The notes beneath the pieces were generated by a model. The model saw only the letters and a program-made list of their open reading frames with translations. It was not told the origin of the DNA and ran no database searches. DNA of 64,000 bases from NCBI RefSeq assembly GCF_029227915.1, contig NC_079882.1:3658001-3722000 (forward strand). Direction: 5' to 3'. The position numbers and the translations under genes are program-made. Position 1 is the first letter of the stretch, and every line of letters begins with the position of its first letter. Source of the DNA: Hydractinia symbiolongicarpus. Lineage: Eukaryota > Cnidaria > Hydrozoa > Anthoathecata > Hydractiniidae. This document shows positions 24,301 to 35,300 of the stretch, in pieces.

Positions 24301-27300
24301 TTTATTGTATGGGTAGATAATATGTTTTCATATCTGCACTACCTAGATTTTTTTTTAATATATATATATATATTTTAGCATGCCGTTCCACCGTTGCTGT
24401 TGTTAATCAAGTGCCCCACTCAATTACATTTTCAAGAAATATTTCACAGAAGGAACTAGAAATAGAAGAAGCCAAACAAATGTCATGGTTCAATTGGCTA
24501 CTTGAACGTTTTAATACTATTGTAGACCCTCCTGAGAAAGTAAGTTTTATTACATATATTTGAAGTTTGAAATCTGTTGACTTGGTCTCATTTGTTATTA
24601 TATTTACCAAAACTACAACAGTATTCGTTTATTTAGTTGAATTACGTTACTGCAAATAACTCTATTCTCTGCTTCAGACTTTCCATAGCATTCTGATACA
24701 TAGACTCCTTGAATACGAAAATATTTTTGAGTAGATATCCAGAGATATATTTTCCAAGAGTTGTAACCTTTTTAATTGAGAATCTGGTAGCGGCTGAAAC
24801 ACCACAACACAATGGTCTATTTTAGATATATTAGTGTTTTAACCATGTTCTTTCTCACACTAAATCGTGCAAACCTTTCTAGTTTTTCAGTTTTCAAAAA
24901 TTAACATCAGAAGGGTATGGATATTCGGTCCTTAAGAGTATTCAGTGGCGAAATTAATCTAACTTATAAAAATATTTGTACAAGCGGCTATAATTTTGCT
25001 AATGTCAAGCATTTTTCTAGGTTCAAACTGAAGACGAACTCCAAGAAAGACAAGAGCTTCTAAACAGGGTAATGATTTGTTTGTTGTTTAAATATATATC
25101 CTGGACAATTTATAAGAAATTTCCGTGAATAACACATTATTAATAACAAATCCAGAAAATAAACTTTTATTTTTACTTCTTTAGGCATCCTTTTGTTACG
25201 TTGTTAAGGGCTGTAAATCTAATTTTATTTTGTCACTTATACCTGTAAGCCAAGGTGTTGGTGTAAGTGCCCTGTTTTGATCTAAGGATTAAGCAACCTT
25301 AATCAACTGTCAATGCGAATTGATTAGAAAAATTCTAAATAGTGCTTAACTTTAAAGAAACATCTTTGCATTTAAGTTTAATTTAATTGTCGTTTGTGCA
25401 TGCATTTTTAGATATTGTAAGAAATAATACTACGTTGCAGGTTTTTCTTTTCCATTTGTCAAAATTAGCACTGGGTTAAAGATTTTTATTATCCAAAAGC
25501 AACCCGCAAGTTCTCTGACAAAATCAAATTCAGTTAATTTTTAACAATGCTTTCCTATTCCCTCTCACAAGAGATATAATGTTGGAGTATTTTAACACAT
25601 TTAGTAATTTTCAAATCATCGAAAAAATTTAAAACAATAGGGAACGCCACCTTTTAAAATTTAAATAGAAAGTTGATATGAACTTAAAAGAAGAAACTTG
25701 AGCTTTTCACTCTGTAGTGAAAACACCGCTAAATAGGAAGAAGCTTAAAATGTCTTAATATTATTTTAGATACAAGCATGCTATTACACAAAACCACCGG
25801 GGGAGCCTGGGAAAGAGTTCTTTATCGAAGCATTTCACTTGTTAATTAAATACGATGATTGGTAAGTGTCTTTGTTTATACGTACTTGCCTTCGGTCCAC
25901 GGGGTAGCGTTTTTTTTTTAATAAATCCTTAATGCTACGTTGCATGGCTACGATACTTACTTAGTTTCAATATTTATCTCTCGAAACTACCCCTAAAAAT
26001 CTCTATGAAACCCTTATAAAAGGGAAAATATAATAACTTTTGTTAGGATTGTCGTTAGAACTTGAAACTTACAACACAACTTTGTTTCATCAAGAAGAAT
26101 CATTTTGCATGTTTTGGACACGTGATTAATTTGGTTGCCCGATTTTTTCGGATTTTACCCAAAAATCGAAAAAAAACCGATTTCTGGACAATTTTTGGCA
26201 GTTTTTTATGCGATCTGTGTAAAACCTGGAAAATATGTTAAATAACTTATTTAGCTTTCAGAAACTTCAATCAGAATGTAAAATTCGCTCTAGAACTAAA
26301 GTAATTGAATTCTAAGCAGATAGTGACGTTTTGGACAAATCTCAAGCTTTTGATGACGTCATAGAAAATGTGCTGACGCAAGCAAAATTTATTGCTGCCA
26401 TTTTGTTCCTTTTCTGACGTACTATAAGTGTGCCAGTTTTGATTAAATTTAGACAAGCCTAAGAAAAGTTAGTTAGGGAGGGGGGGGGGGGGGGGTGCGG
26501 ATTCCGCCCCAAGTCATAATATGTTCGAAAAACCCCAGACCGAATAGGATTATAATATGGCAAAATTTTAGCAAAAAAAACCAAAAATCTGGAAGATGTC
26601 AAAAAAATGGCGAACGCTTTATTGGCAGTTAATTAAAAAATTACTTGTAAAAAACTTTTATATGCTATATTTTTATCAAGACAATTGAAAATGTAAAAAG
26701 AGTAATTTAAAAAGATTTTAAACTTTCGCGTTAGAAATGAAGTATCTTCGTTTCCACATAATGCCAATACGCAGTTTTTCTCCACAAGACGAAGTTGTGC
26801 CTTTAATAGCTGATGGAAATATTGAGCAAAGAATTTCGATTGTTTGACGTCCTATGCTAGCAAGCGAGGGACTGAGTTCACTGTCAGCTTTTATTATAAA
26901 AAAGGCTAGACAGACAGGATTTTCTTGTGCATTTAGGGTTACGCCAGGAATTGTTACTTGAAGTACTTTGTGTTTCTCGTTACAAAGACTCTGTGGTGTA
27001 TAATAATTATTTTTAACTTCAGGAGAGCAGTGGAAGCACTGTGGAGGTTTTCAGAAATGAACGGCCACGAATTTGATGATGATTTATTAGACAAGGTTTG
27101 TTGGACTGATTATTTTTGTGGAAGGAATGCTTGTAAATTTAATTTTCAATGAAAGGTCCCTACTCCGAAAAAATTTGTCCAACGAGTTTACAAATTTGAA
27201 GTGGATCTTATCCATCAAAAAATATCATTTATTACAGGCACTAGAGAGATTTAGTTTTATTAGTGTTTATTAAATCGCACAAATTTTTCATTAATTCAAA

Positions 27301-27499
27301 AAAAACATCATGCAAGCAATATATCTTTTTAACTTTGTATTATTTTTTCTTCTCACTCCATATAAACTTTCCTATACGCAGAAAGCACCAATGACGGTCG
27401 ACCTGTATTAGCGTGTAATTGTTTATAGTGAACTAATTGATTTTCTAGATTGAAGATTATTTACTAGACGCACGCAAGCGACGTTGGTACGAAGATTAA
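21376..27499 (+). CDS. Small probable mitochondrial protein, family not recognised
   Basis: Six exons: 21376-21445 (or to 21457), 24379-24539, 25021-25068, 25770-25861, 27023-27095, 27449-27499. All phases join for either exon 1 donor, giving 164 or 168 residues. The N terminus, MAASRAFLRQLGNFATVLK, is Ser/Arg-rich without acidic residues, as in mitochondrial presequences. The mature part is helical and charged. Motifs include MSWFNWLLERFNTIVDPPEK, CYYTKPPGEPGKEFF, IKYDDWRAVEALWRFSEM and a C-terminal DYLLDARKRRWYED. The IKYDDWRAVEALW region looks like a TPR/PPR-type helical hairpin, but that is only a shape argument. Clean splice sites and an AATAAA 65 bp past the stop support a real gene. 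I do not recognise an ortholog. Introns 1 and 4 contain MITE-like insertions. Confidence 0.75.
21601..21777. mobile_element. MITE-like hairpin with TGTATATTCGTACGCACTTT ends
   Basis: A 177-bp unit in intron 1 of the mitochondrial gene. Its ends are perfect inverted repeats of about 20 bp (TGTATATTCGTACGCACTTT and complement). Internal AAAGTGCGTA motifs repeat. GCTAGGGAAA lies on both sides (21586-21595 and 21781-21790) and could be target duplication. The interior contains CCTAACCCTAACCCTAA, a telomere-like run. Confidence 0.65.
25889..26549. mobile_element. Degenerate second copy of the piggyBac-like MITE
   Basis: Starts near CCTTCGGTCCACGGGG and ends near AGACCGAATAGG, matching the ends of the 16419-17161 element. 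The interiors align throughout, for example the CTACCCCTAAAAATCTCTA stretch and the CTTTCAGAAACTTCAA stretch. It carries a G run of about 20 just before GCGGATTCCGCCCC. The left end has lost the clean TTAA. It lies in intron 4 of the mitochondrial gene. Confidence 0.75.
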
Positions 27500-27563
27500 A
27501 TGATACTATGTTGTTGTATTGTAAATATGTGATGTGCGAAATTCTAGAAATTGTTCTGTAGGA

Positions 27564-27569
27564 AATAAA
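27564..27569 (+). promoter_or_regulatory. Polyadenylation signal AATAAA
   Basis: Canonical hexamer 65 bp after the stop of the mitochondrial-protein gene on the same strand. Confidence 0.55.
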
Positions 27570-28165
27570 CTCTCTTGTTTTATAAATGTTTTTAATTGTT
27601 TTTCTCCTCTTTGTATGCTCATTGTTTTTCTCCTCTTTGTATGCTCTTCATGGAGTGATTTATTTCTAATCTACGTACACTTGCTGTCAGATGTCAAACT
27701 TTTCAGAACGAATGAAAATTAAATTATTTCATGATTATACTAAAAGTCGGTATCAAGATCAAGCATGGAAACTGTCCTCTTGAACAAAGTCATGGATTTT
27801 TGATAGTTATAATCACTAACATCTCCTTCTTTATGATCGTAGTTTTGTCCAATAACCTTACAGCATTTTATGGTCGCAGTTTTGTAAGTAACATAATCTC
27901 ATGGTTATGTTTTTTTTTCAATTTTACTGCGTTTCTCACAGACGTGTGATGTTTCTTATAAGCAGTATCCACTGTCTCTGACTTTGGGTGAGTGTCATGA
28001 AAAATGTTTCTTCTACATAATACAATTATACTATAGAAAGTATCAAAGCATTCAGTCAAGGGGGCCTAAAAAGTCGAGTTTGCGTTTAAAAGTATATATT
28101 TTTAATACAAAATGTCTTTAATACAAATTCGTTACGATATAATGTTATAAAAATATCAAGTTTGC

Positions 28166-28171
28166 TTTATT
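28166..28171 (-). promoter_or_regulatory. Polyadenylation signal for VEGF-A
   Basis: AATAAA on the minus strand, 34 bp beyond the VEGF-A stop codon. Confidence 0.5.
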
Positions 28172-28204
28172 TTCACACATTCACATCTTTACCATTGATT
28201 TCCA

Positions 28205-31200
28205 TCACACACTCAACTTCAAGCAGTAGCAGGTGTTAGGATCGCGAACAAATCCACTGGGACACGCAGGATGAGTGGGACAGACACACTGACAGGTCTC
28301 TGTGCTCCAAACTTTGGATGATACACATGATTGGTGGTTTTGTTTACAAACGCAGTCGCAATCATCATCAGACCACTAAAAAATCATGAAACAACTTTTA
28401 ACGAACTTATGTACGAAAAGAAAGAATAGAAAAGCGCGGTAATTTTTATTCTATTGAACTTCTAACGCGCTCAGTCTATTTTGTTTGTAATGAATTTAAA
28501 GCATTAACAGAACTGTAGAAACCTTCACTAATGTTTAAGATTGAAATCCTAAGTAACCCAGCCACTTTAGGCGAGAGGCTAAATTTTCCAGAGTGATGTT
28601 AAAATGGTCTGGCCTGGTAGTAGTTTGTGTAAAAATAACGTCGTATATTTCAATGGTTCTCTGCCATTTTGGATGTGTGTACTGAATGTTGTATAAAACC
28701 GCAACTTGCGCAGCATTATTTTAACTATTTACAGTGAATGTCTAGAACTAAGAACCCTCATACCTGCTTCCATACTGGACAAATAAGCTTTTCCTTTAAG
28801 CACTCGCACGCGCACGTGTTTTCATCATGTGTCTGCCGAGGTTTGCAATCACTAGGCTTGATACGGCAGGAACAACGACATGCACTGTGCTGTAACATGT
28901 AAACATTGTGTACTCTCACCATCTCGCCTAAATATTAATGTTCCTAATGTTAAAGATGAATAATCCTACAAATTTTAAGTCACCTAGGCTAGAGTACTAT
29001 CACCTAGGCTAGAGTACTGGGATAGAAAATCCATATCGATAATTTAGTTCTGTAATTTTATTTTAGTTCATGAAAGCAGCCTTGTCAGGTACTGTTTTAC
29101 CAGGATAGTTTGACAAGTTTCCTTCTCCTAATAATTCATCACAATATAAATTATTATTTAGTAAGGAAATATGTTACCGCTGTAGGGAATTAAAAGAACT
29201 GTTGTGGTCTTGTTTTCTAGCGCTGTCGGCGTGCATTCTTTATACTCCAAATGCGTACAACATCCACCACACTGCAATATTTCTGTACAGGCCGGCCAAA
29301 AAGCACCATCAGCAGAGATGGGGATTTCAACGACTTTTGGGCGAGGAATGCATTCAAATTGCTTAAATGCTAAACAAAGAATTTTATATCAACCTACCAG
29401 AAATTAATTTCATATTAATATCTCAAATTAAACCGATTAGGCCACAAAAAAAAAAGTATGATTTAATAAAACGATCCAAAGTAAAATCGACACAAGATAT
29501 ACAGTTTACATATACAGGTTTCCTTTCCTTTTAAATTCGAGTTATTAATGTGTCTTACTTGTTGCACCAGATGTACCAGTTGAATCAGCAGAAAGAACAT
29601 TGCCACTTGTATCGCTGAAAACATATCCCACTTCTTCCTGAGTGTCCTTGCTATAATCTGTTATCTGCTTCATCCTTTTCTTAGGGATTGTCACTAAATA
29701 TTAAAAGCAATGATGCAACAATAAAAACAAACAGCAACAATAACAACAACAAAAACAAAAACAACAACAACAACAACAGCAATAACAACAACAATAACAA
29801 CTATACCAACCTTTCCTGTAATTTATTTTTTTGTCAACAGGAAACGTTTTGAAAAGATCGTCATAAGATGAAATGTGACTGAGTTTCGCCCATATTTCAT
29901 TTGGTGTCTGAAAGAAATATGTGATATAAAAATATTAAAAAAACCTTTGTCTACATAAATAATGTTAAAAACAATATATTATATATAAGAAATGCAATAA
30001 GTTGCGGAAGGATCAAGAAAAATTGCTTCTAACTTCGATAACGAACAAAACAAGGTGAAAGATACTTGAACGCTGGTTATCCAGTGTGCCTCACGAAATC
30101 ATTCGAAATAGCGAACAACGAATAATCCCCGAATTCTTTTCCAAGACACCAAAACAAAATATATTGGTAAAAATTCTATTCTGCGAAGGACATTGAAACA
30201 TGGAAAACAAAAAAGTTGATAACCTGTTCACGTTAAAATCAACAAAATCAATACTGATCAGGTAAAATTGAGAGGAAAATCAAATGTTCATGTAGAGACA
30301 CATAACAACAAGATGGAAGGCTTAAATAATCTCGTAATGATTTTTTTGAATAATCGACTACGCATAAATCACAAAATTAGTTTTTAAGTAAAGAAAACCA
30401 ATAAAATTCCACCCTTGAAATTTTTTTTTTTTGTCGTTCCCATTCCATTGTTTTCATAAAAAAAAATCTGTAACCAGATCCAATTTCGTGAAATAAATGC
30501 ACAAAATACTTTAAAGAAACATATAAATCATTTAAAGAGTAAATGCACAAAATATTTACGTACAAAATAGTGAACGATTCGTCTTTGGTAGCCCGCAGAG
30601 TAAACAAGTTTCTGTGGATATTCCACGATTTATAGCAAGGAGGATTCTTTCATCCTCCTTGGTTATATTAATACCTGCAGTTTAAAACCTCCTTGGTCAC
30701 GCTGGCTGACTTTCTGTTAAAATGCGCGCGAAATATGTTTGGCTATAAGTGCAAAATCGATATACTTTTTAATATTTTTTCACTACGGAAATTCAACGGG
30801 CTAACAACCAGAAAATAAAATAGTTTTAATAAAAAGAGTCACGCAGTGAATTTACATTGTGGATAAAAGATGAATTAAAGACAAAAGATAAATTAAAAAG
30901 CCTACCATTTTTTTTGATTTTGTATGCGATTTTTTTATACCACCATCAATCGGCTTTTTCTTTGGTGCAATTTTACTTTTGTCTTTACCTATGAAAGGTT
31001 CATCGATGGATCCAGTTAACTTCGGTTTTAGTGGAACTAACTTTTTTACAGGAACCAAATCCTTTTTCCCCAAATTAAAGGGTTTCTTCTTCTTCTCCTC
31101 ATGTAAAGGTATACCAAGGTATCCTTTACCGAGCCATGACTTATCTGTCGTTGTTGTTTTTTTCTTTGCCTGTGAGTGTATTCCTTTCAAGTATAGGAAA

Positions 31201-31238
31201 GTAATGAAGAGAAATGAGAGAAAAACGGAGAGTTTCAT
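28205..31238 (-). CDS. VEGF: VEGF/PDGF-like secreted growth factor, copy A (363 aa)
   Basis: Secreted cystine-knot ligand for VEGFR/PDGFR-type receptor tyrosine kinases (family knowledge). Exons: 31238-30906, 29907-29811, 29693-29559, 29369-29178, 28927-28764, 28375-28205; all phases join. The start at 31238 is chosen because MKLSVFLSFLFITFLYLKG is a clean signal peptide; a farther upstream in-frame Met would bury it. Next come a Lys-rich propeptide (about residues 24-111) and a short motif, LSHISSYDDLF, resembling the SVSSVDEL segment before the VEGF-C homology domain. The VEGF domain runs from CIPRPKVVEIP through LQCGGCC to HSACRCSC, with all eight knot cysteines. The tail has CXCXC (Balbiani-ring-type) repeats: CRCSC, CACEC, CDCVC, CQCVC, CYC. 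Such tails occur in VEGF-C/D and cnidarian VEGFs. The last exon is 171 nt and ends SV. Confidence 0.92.
29716..29802. repeat. AAC/CAA-rich microsatellite
   Basis: Imperfect run of AAC, AACAAT and AAAAC units in the intron between VEGF-A exons 2 and 3. Confidence 0.85.
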
Positions 31239-32334
31239 TTTTTTATCTCTTGTCTCTTTGACGTTCTTGAGCTTTTGTAAAATAATTATAACAGTGCGAT
31301 ATTTGATATATGAGTTTGGAAATACGACACCGAGCACTCTGTCAACAACTTTCAAGTTATTTTTTAATTAAAATTAGATTTTTAAAACACGTCAAAGTGT
31401 GAAATATATCCGCTACGTAAAACACAACGAAACTTCATTCTCATTCCCCTTTACAAATATAACACTATCACACAGTGTTAAGGATTGCATCCGGGGTGTA
31501 TGTCAGGATCTTGCTTTTTCTTGAGATTTGTGACACCATTAAAATCAATTACCGAAATTTGAACGTAATACATATTTTTACTAATAATTATTAATAAAGA
31601 TGATATCTTTTATAGCAATGCGAAGCCTAATTTTTTTTTCTTTTATAACAATTATCGCGACTTATTAAATCCGTTTTTAACGACTAAATTTTTAAGTTAG
31701 GTCACTCTTCCCCGACTAATTTTTAGATCGAAATTGACGACGAAAGTTTGAATTTTCTAGCTGTTTTCTTTTAATATAGACTTTAACAAAAGAGCAATAC
31801 ATAAATCAATAATTTTCAATGAATATGTTTTTTTCTTTTTTGTCACTTAAACACTCTCTCTCTCTCTTTCTTTTGTTCCTCTCTCTGCTTTTATCAAATA
31901 GCTCTATCTGTCCTAATTATTGAGAGATTTTTTGAGAGACGGAGAAAAAGCGCACTATATATAGTGAGCATCCTACTTATATGGGGTCCCACTTAACGAG
32001 AGTACACTGTATTATGCACATTGACACCACTATTTACCTGCAACTACTACGCCTGTCACGTAGCACCTGGAACACATCACTTCAGTCTTACCCCAGAGCT
32101 CCTTTAGAAGAACCTTTTTATCCCAAAGGCTCTGGAGACAAGAATGACATTATCAATCAAAGCGGCCGGCACACGAAACGAGATCGACGGCACGTGATCC
32201 AGACTGTCCAACAAACTGATTCGTTAAAAAGACTATTGCATTTACCAAATAAAATAAGAAACCGCTGGAGTATAGATATTTTTTGTCATAATGTATCTAT
32301 GTATATTTACAATTTACATTTCTGGTCGATAGGA
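31239..32334. other. Spacer between the two VEGF-like genes
   Basis: Holds the VEGF-A promoter and the VEGF-B 3'UTR. A CTCTCT microsatellite lies at 31856-31882. Around 31960-32010 the sequence resembles a DNA-transposon end (CTCGTTAAGTGGGAC on the minus strand), but no partner end was found. A 125-codon plus-strand frame at 31981-32358 overlaps the last VEGF-B exon antisense and is not supported. Confidence 0.5.
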
Positions 32335-35300
32335 TTATCCTTTTACGCATGCGCATGAAGCAGCATCAAATTTCATTCCAGTAGGACAAGATTGCGTTGC
32401 GCATTCACATTGGCATGTGTTTTTATTCCATGTAAAGTTTGCACCAACACAACTATCAATTTTGCTGCAAATGCAATCACAGTCTAGAGTGGACCACTAG
32501 AAGAAGAAAAAATATTTTTATTGCATGATACAACAAAAGTTTGTTATAACATATAAAACCACACATGAAGATAAGAAAAACTAGCCTAAAAAGTATTGTT
32601 TATTTGCACTTCATCTATATTTTAATATCAGTATACGTCTGTTTGTCAAAATGGTAACCACAGTAGCGAGACACACGAAATGCGGTAAATAAAGGGCGGG
32701 CGAACCTTTTTCTACGGGATACTGACTAGCATTTTATAGTTTTCTTGTTTCAAATTGCTAATAGAGAAAGAATAAATTTTTTTTATAAAAGAAGAAAAAT
32801 AGAATTTACAAAGTGTGATAACCATCATCTTTTTTGTTTTTGCGTCACGCAATAGTGTGATTGATGTCAAATATTTGACACGGCAACATTAAGTGTTTTA
32901 TTTACAAACACAAATATCCGAAATGTAAACAAACAGTTTTTGCGGTATTATTTTTTCATTGCAATGTATTTACTGAATGTTAACAAAAAAAATATTTCAT
33001 CTGACTACATCGGACTATGTTCTTGAAATGAACAAACGCGAATCTTGACGATGAAAGTCTCTGTGCAAGTGAACCGAATGAATGGGTCATTTTTTATTTT
33101 TTTTTGCCTTATTTGGGTGCGACCAACCATGATTTATATCATCTTAATTTTGTTCTTCTCAAATTTCAGAAATATCCTTCTCAACATTGAACTTAATGTT
33201 CAGTCTAATGTTCAATAAAAAATGTTCGTTGCTTAATTGGTAAGCTCCTATTAGATATGACAAGGCAATGTGTCGAAATTGATTTCAGGAAAGGTTGGAT
33301 TCGAACAAATTTGCTTGCCTTTACAGCTGCGACATAAAGTTCTTACCTTTTTCTTGTTTGGACATTTTGGTGACTTTACATTGCATGAGCATCGACAACT
33401 GTTAGGATCCAGTGTTTTTTGTCCAGTGCAATCAGAAGGTTTCCGTTTACATTCACATCGGCATTTCTCATCATTAATATAATCAACTTGATGTGGAGAT
33501 GGAACACCATCTGAAAACATACATAGATTACAAATACGTAGAAGGACTAGAATAGCGCATTGATTATTTACGCATTTCGTTTTACGAGAGACAAGCAGAG
33601 GCAACCAACATGTAACCAAATTTCTTTCTCACGCTAACAACAATATTCTTATTTTTTAACCAACATTCTTATTTTTTAAACAATATTCTTGTTTTTTAAA
33701 CAATATTCTTATTTTTTAAGCAATATTCTTATTTTTAAACAATATTCTTATTTTTTAACCAACATTCTTATTTTTTAAACAATATTCTTGTTTTTTAAAC
33801 AATATTCTTATTTTTTAAGCAATATTCTTATTTTTAAACAATATTCTTATTTTTTAACCAACATTCTTATTTTTTAAGCAATATTCTTATTTTTTAAGCA
33901 ACAATTTTATTTTTTAAACAATATTCTTATTTTTTAAGCAATATTTTTATTTTTTAAAAAACAATATTCTTATATTTTAAGCAATATTCTTATTTTTTAA
34001 ACAATATTCTTTTTTTTTAAAAACAATATTCTTATTTTTTAAACAATATTTTTATTTTTTAAGCAATATTCTTATTTTTAAACAATATTCTTGTTTTTTA
34101 ACCAACATTCTTATTTTTTAAACAATATTCTTATTTTTTAAACAATATTCTTATTTTTTAAACAATATTCTTATTTTCTCTACAAAAACAAAATAAAGAC
34201 GACCTTCCTACCAAAGTAAGATATTCGATACACCATCACGGATTGCGTTGACGTCGTGTTCATTACACAAGTTCTCTCAGGTGAACAGCACCCTCCGCAG
34301 CGTTTTACAATAATGCATTCTGGGTAGTAGGCATATAGTGCACGATTAGCATTTGGTATCTCAATTACTTTTGATCTCGGTTCACATTTTTGTAGCGAAG
34401 CATTTGCTAAAAGGTATACCGTATTTTGTTTAGATAAAAACAAAAGAAAAAAAAGATTATTGGTAGCTATTTATAAACTCAAAACGTTACCAAAAGGTAT
34501 TCCTTGCACATTAGAAAATGCGTTTGAACCTCTTTTTTCCACGGAGTTAGCTAAAATCAACAAAGAAGAGCATTGTAAACGTAACGAACATAAACAGTGC
34601 CATCCTTTAAGTTTTCTGCCAGATATCTTGTGAACATTCATATTTAAAAAAGAAAAAAACTTGGATGATTATTTGTTCTAATTTTAATACATTTTAAAAA
34701 TAGTTCCCCCGGTAAATTTGCCAACGCTAACTAGCCATTTTGGCCACCGTTAAAACAATCAACGACTGCCTTTATTTTTAATCCACGTAGGACGCGAATC
34801 CAGACAAATATTTTTATTAGTTGACAAAGGACGCTGCTTCACTAAAATAATAAATAATTTTATAAATCTTTTTTTCACATCGTGGATTATAATGACGGTG
34901 TTTCTTACCTGAGTTATTAATGTTGAATTGTCGTCTGAATTCGTCAATGGAAGTCACTTTTTTCAATATCCTCAATACCTTCTCCTTGTTCTAGCGGTAG
35001 AACATAGAAAACACACTCACTGTTTAGAAGTAACTTAATGTATGTGCATGATATGCTCTTTCCAGGTGCCCAATCAATATTAAAGCCTTCTTTTCCAGAC
35101 ATTTCTGAAGTTTCCCTAATCTTAAGCCTAAATTTTACACTTTTGAAATTCTGACAAAACAGACTGGTGTTTTTTGAGAACAGTCCTGAAAGTTATTCTT
35201 TCTCAATATTTTAAAACAATACATATAGCTAGTTCTGAATGACCATTTAAATTTAAAATTTCTGACATTTTTTATGACCTTGTGGCAATATTTTAAAAAA

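Larger units (their letters stand above)
27500..28204. other. Convergent intergenic spacer
   Basis: The mitochondrial gene (+) and VEGF-A (-) converge here. AATAAA at 27564-27569 (+) and its complement at 28166-28171 (-) mark the likely 3' ends. A tandem duplication of about 30 bp (TTTTTCTCCTCTTTGTATGCTC-type) lies at 27598-27645. No coding sequence was seen. Confidence 0.6.

Noticed and set aside
31981-32358. 125-codon plus-strand frame overlapping the last VEGF-B exon
   Set aside because: Antisense to a firm exon at its 3' end, and no recognisable domain.
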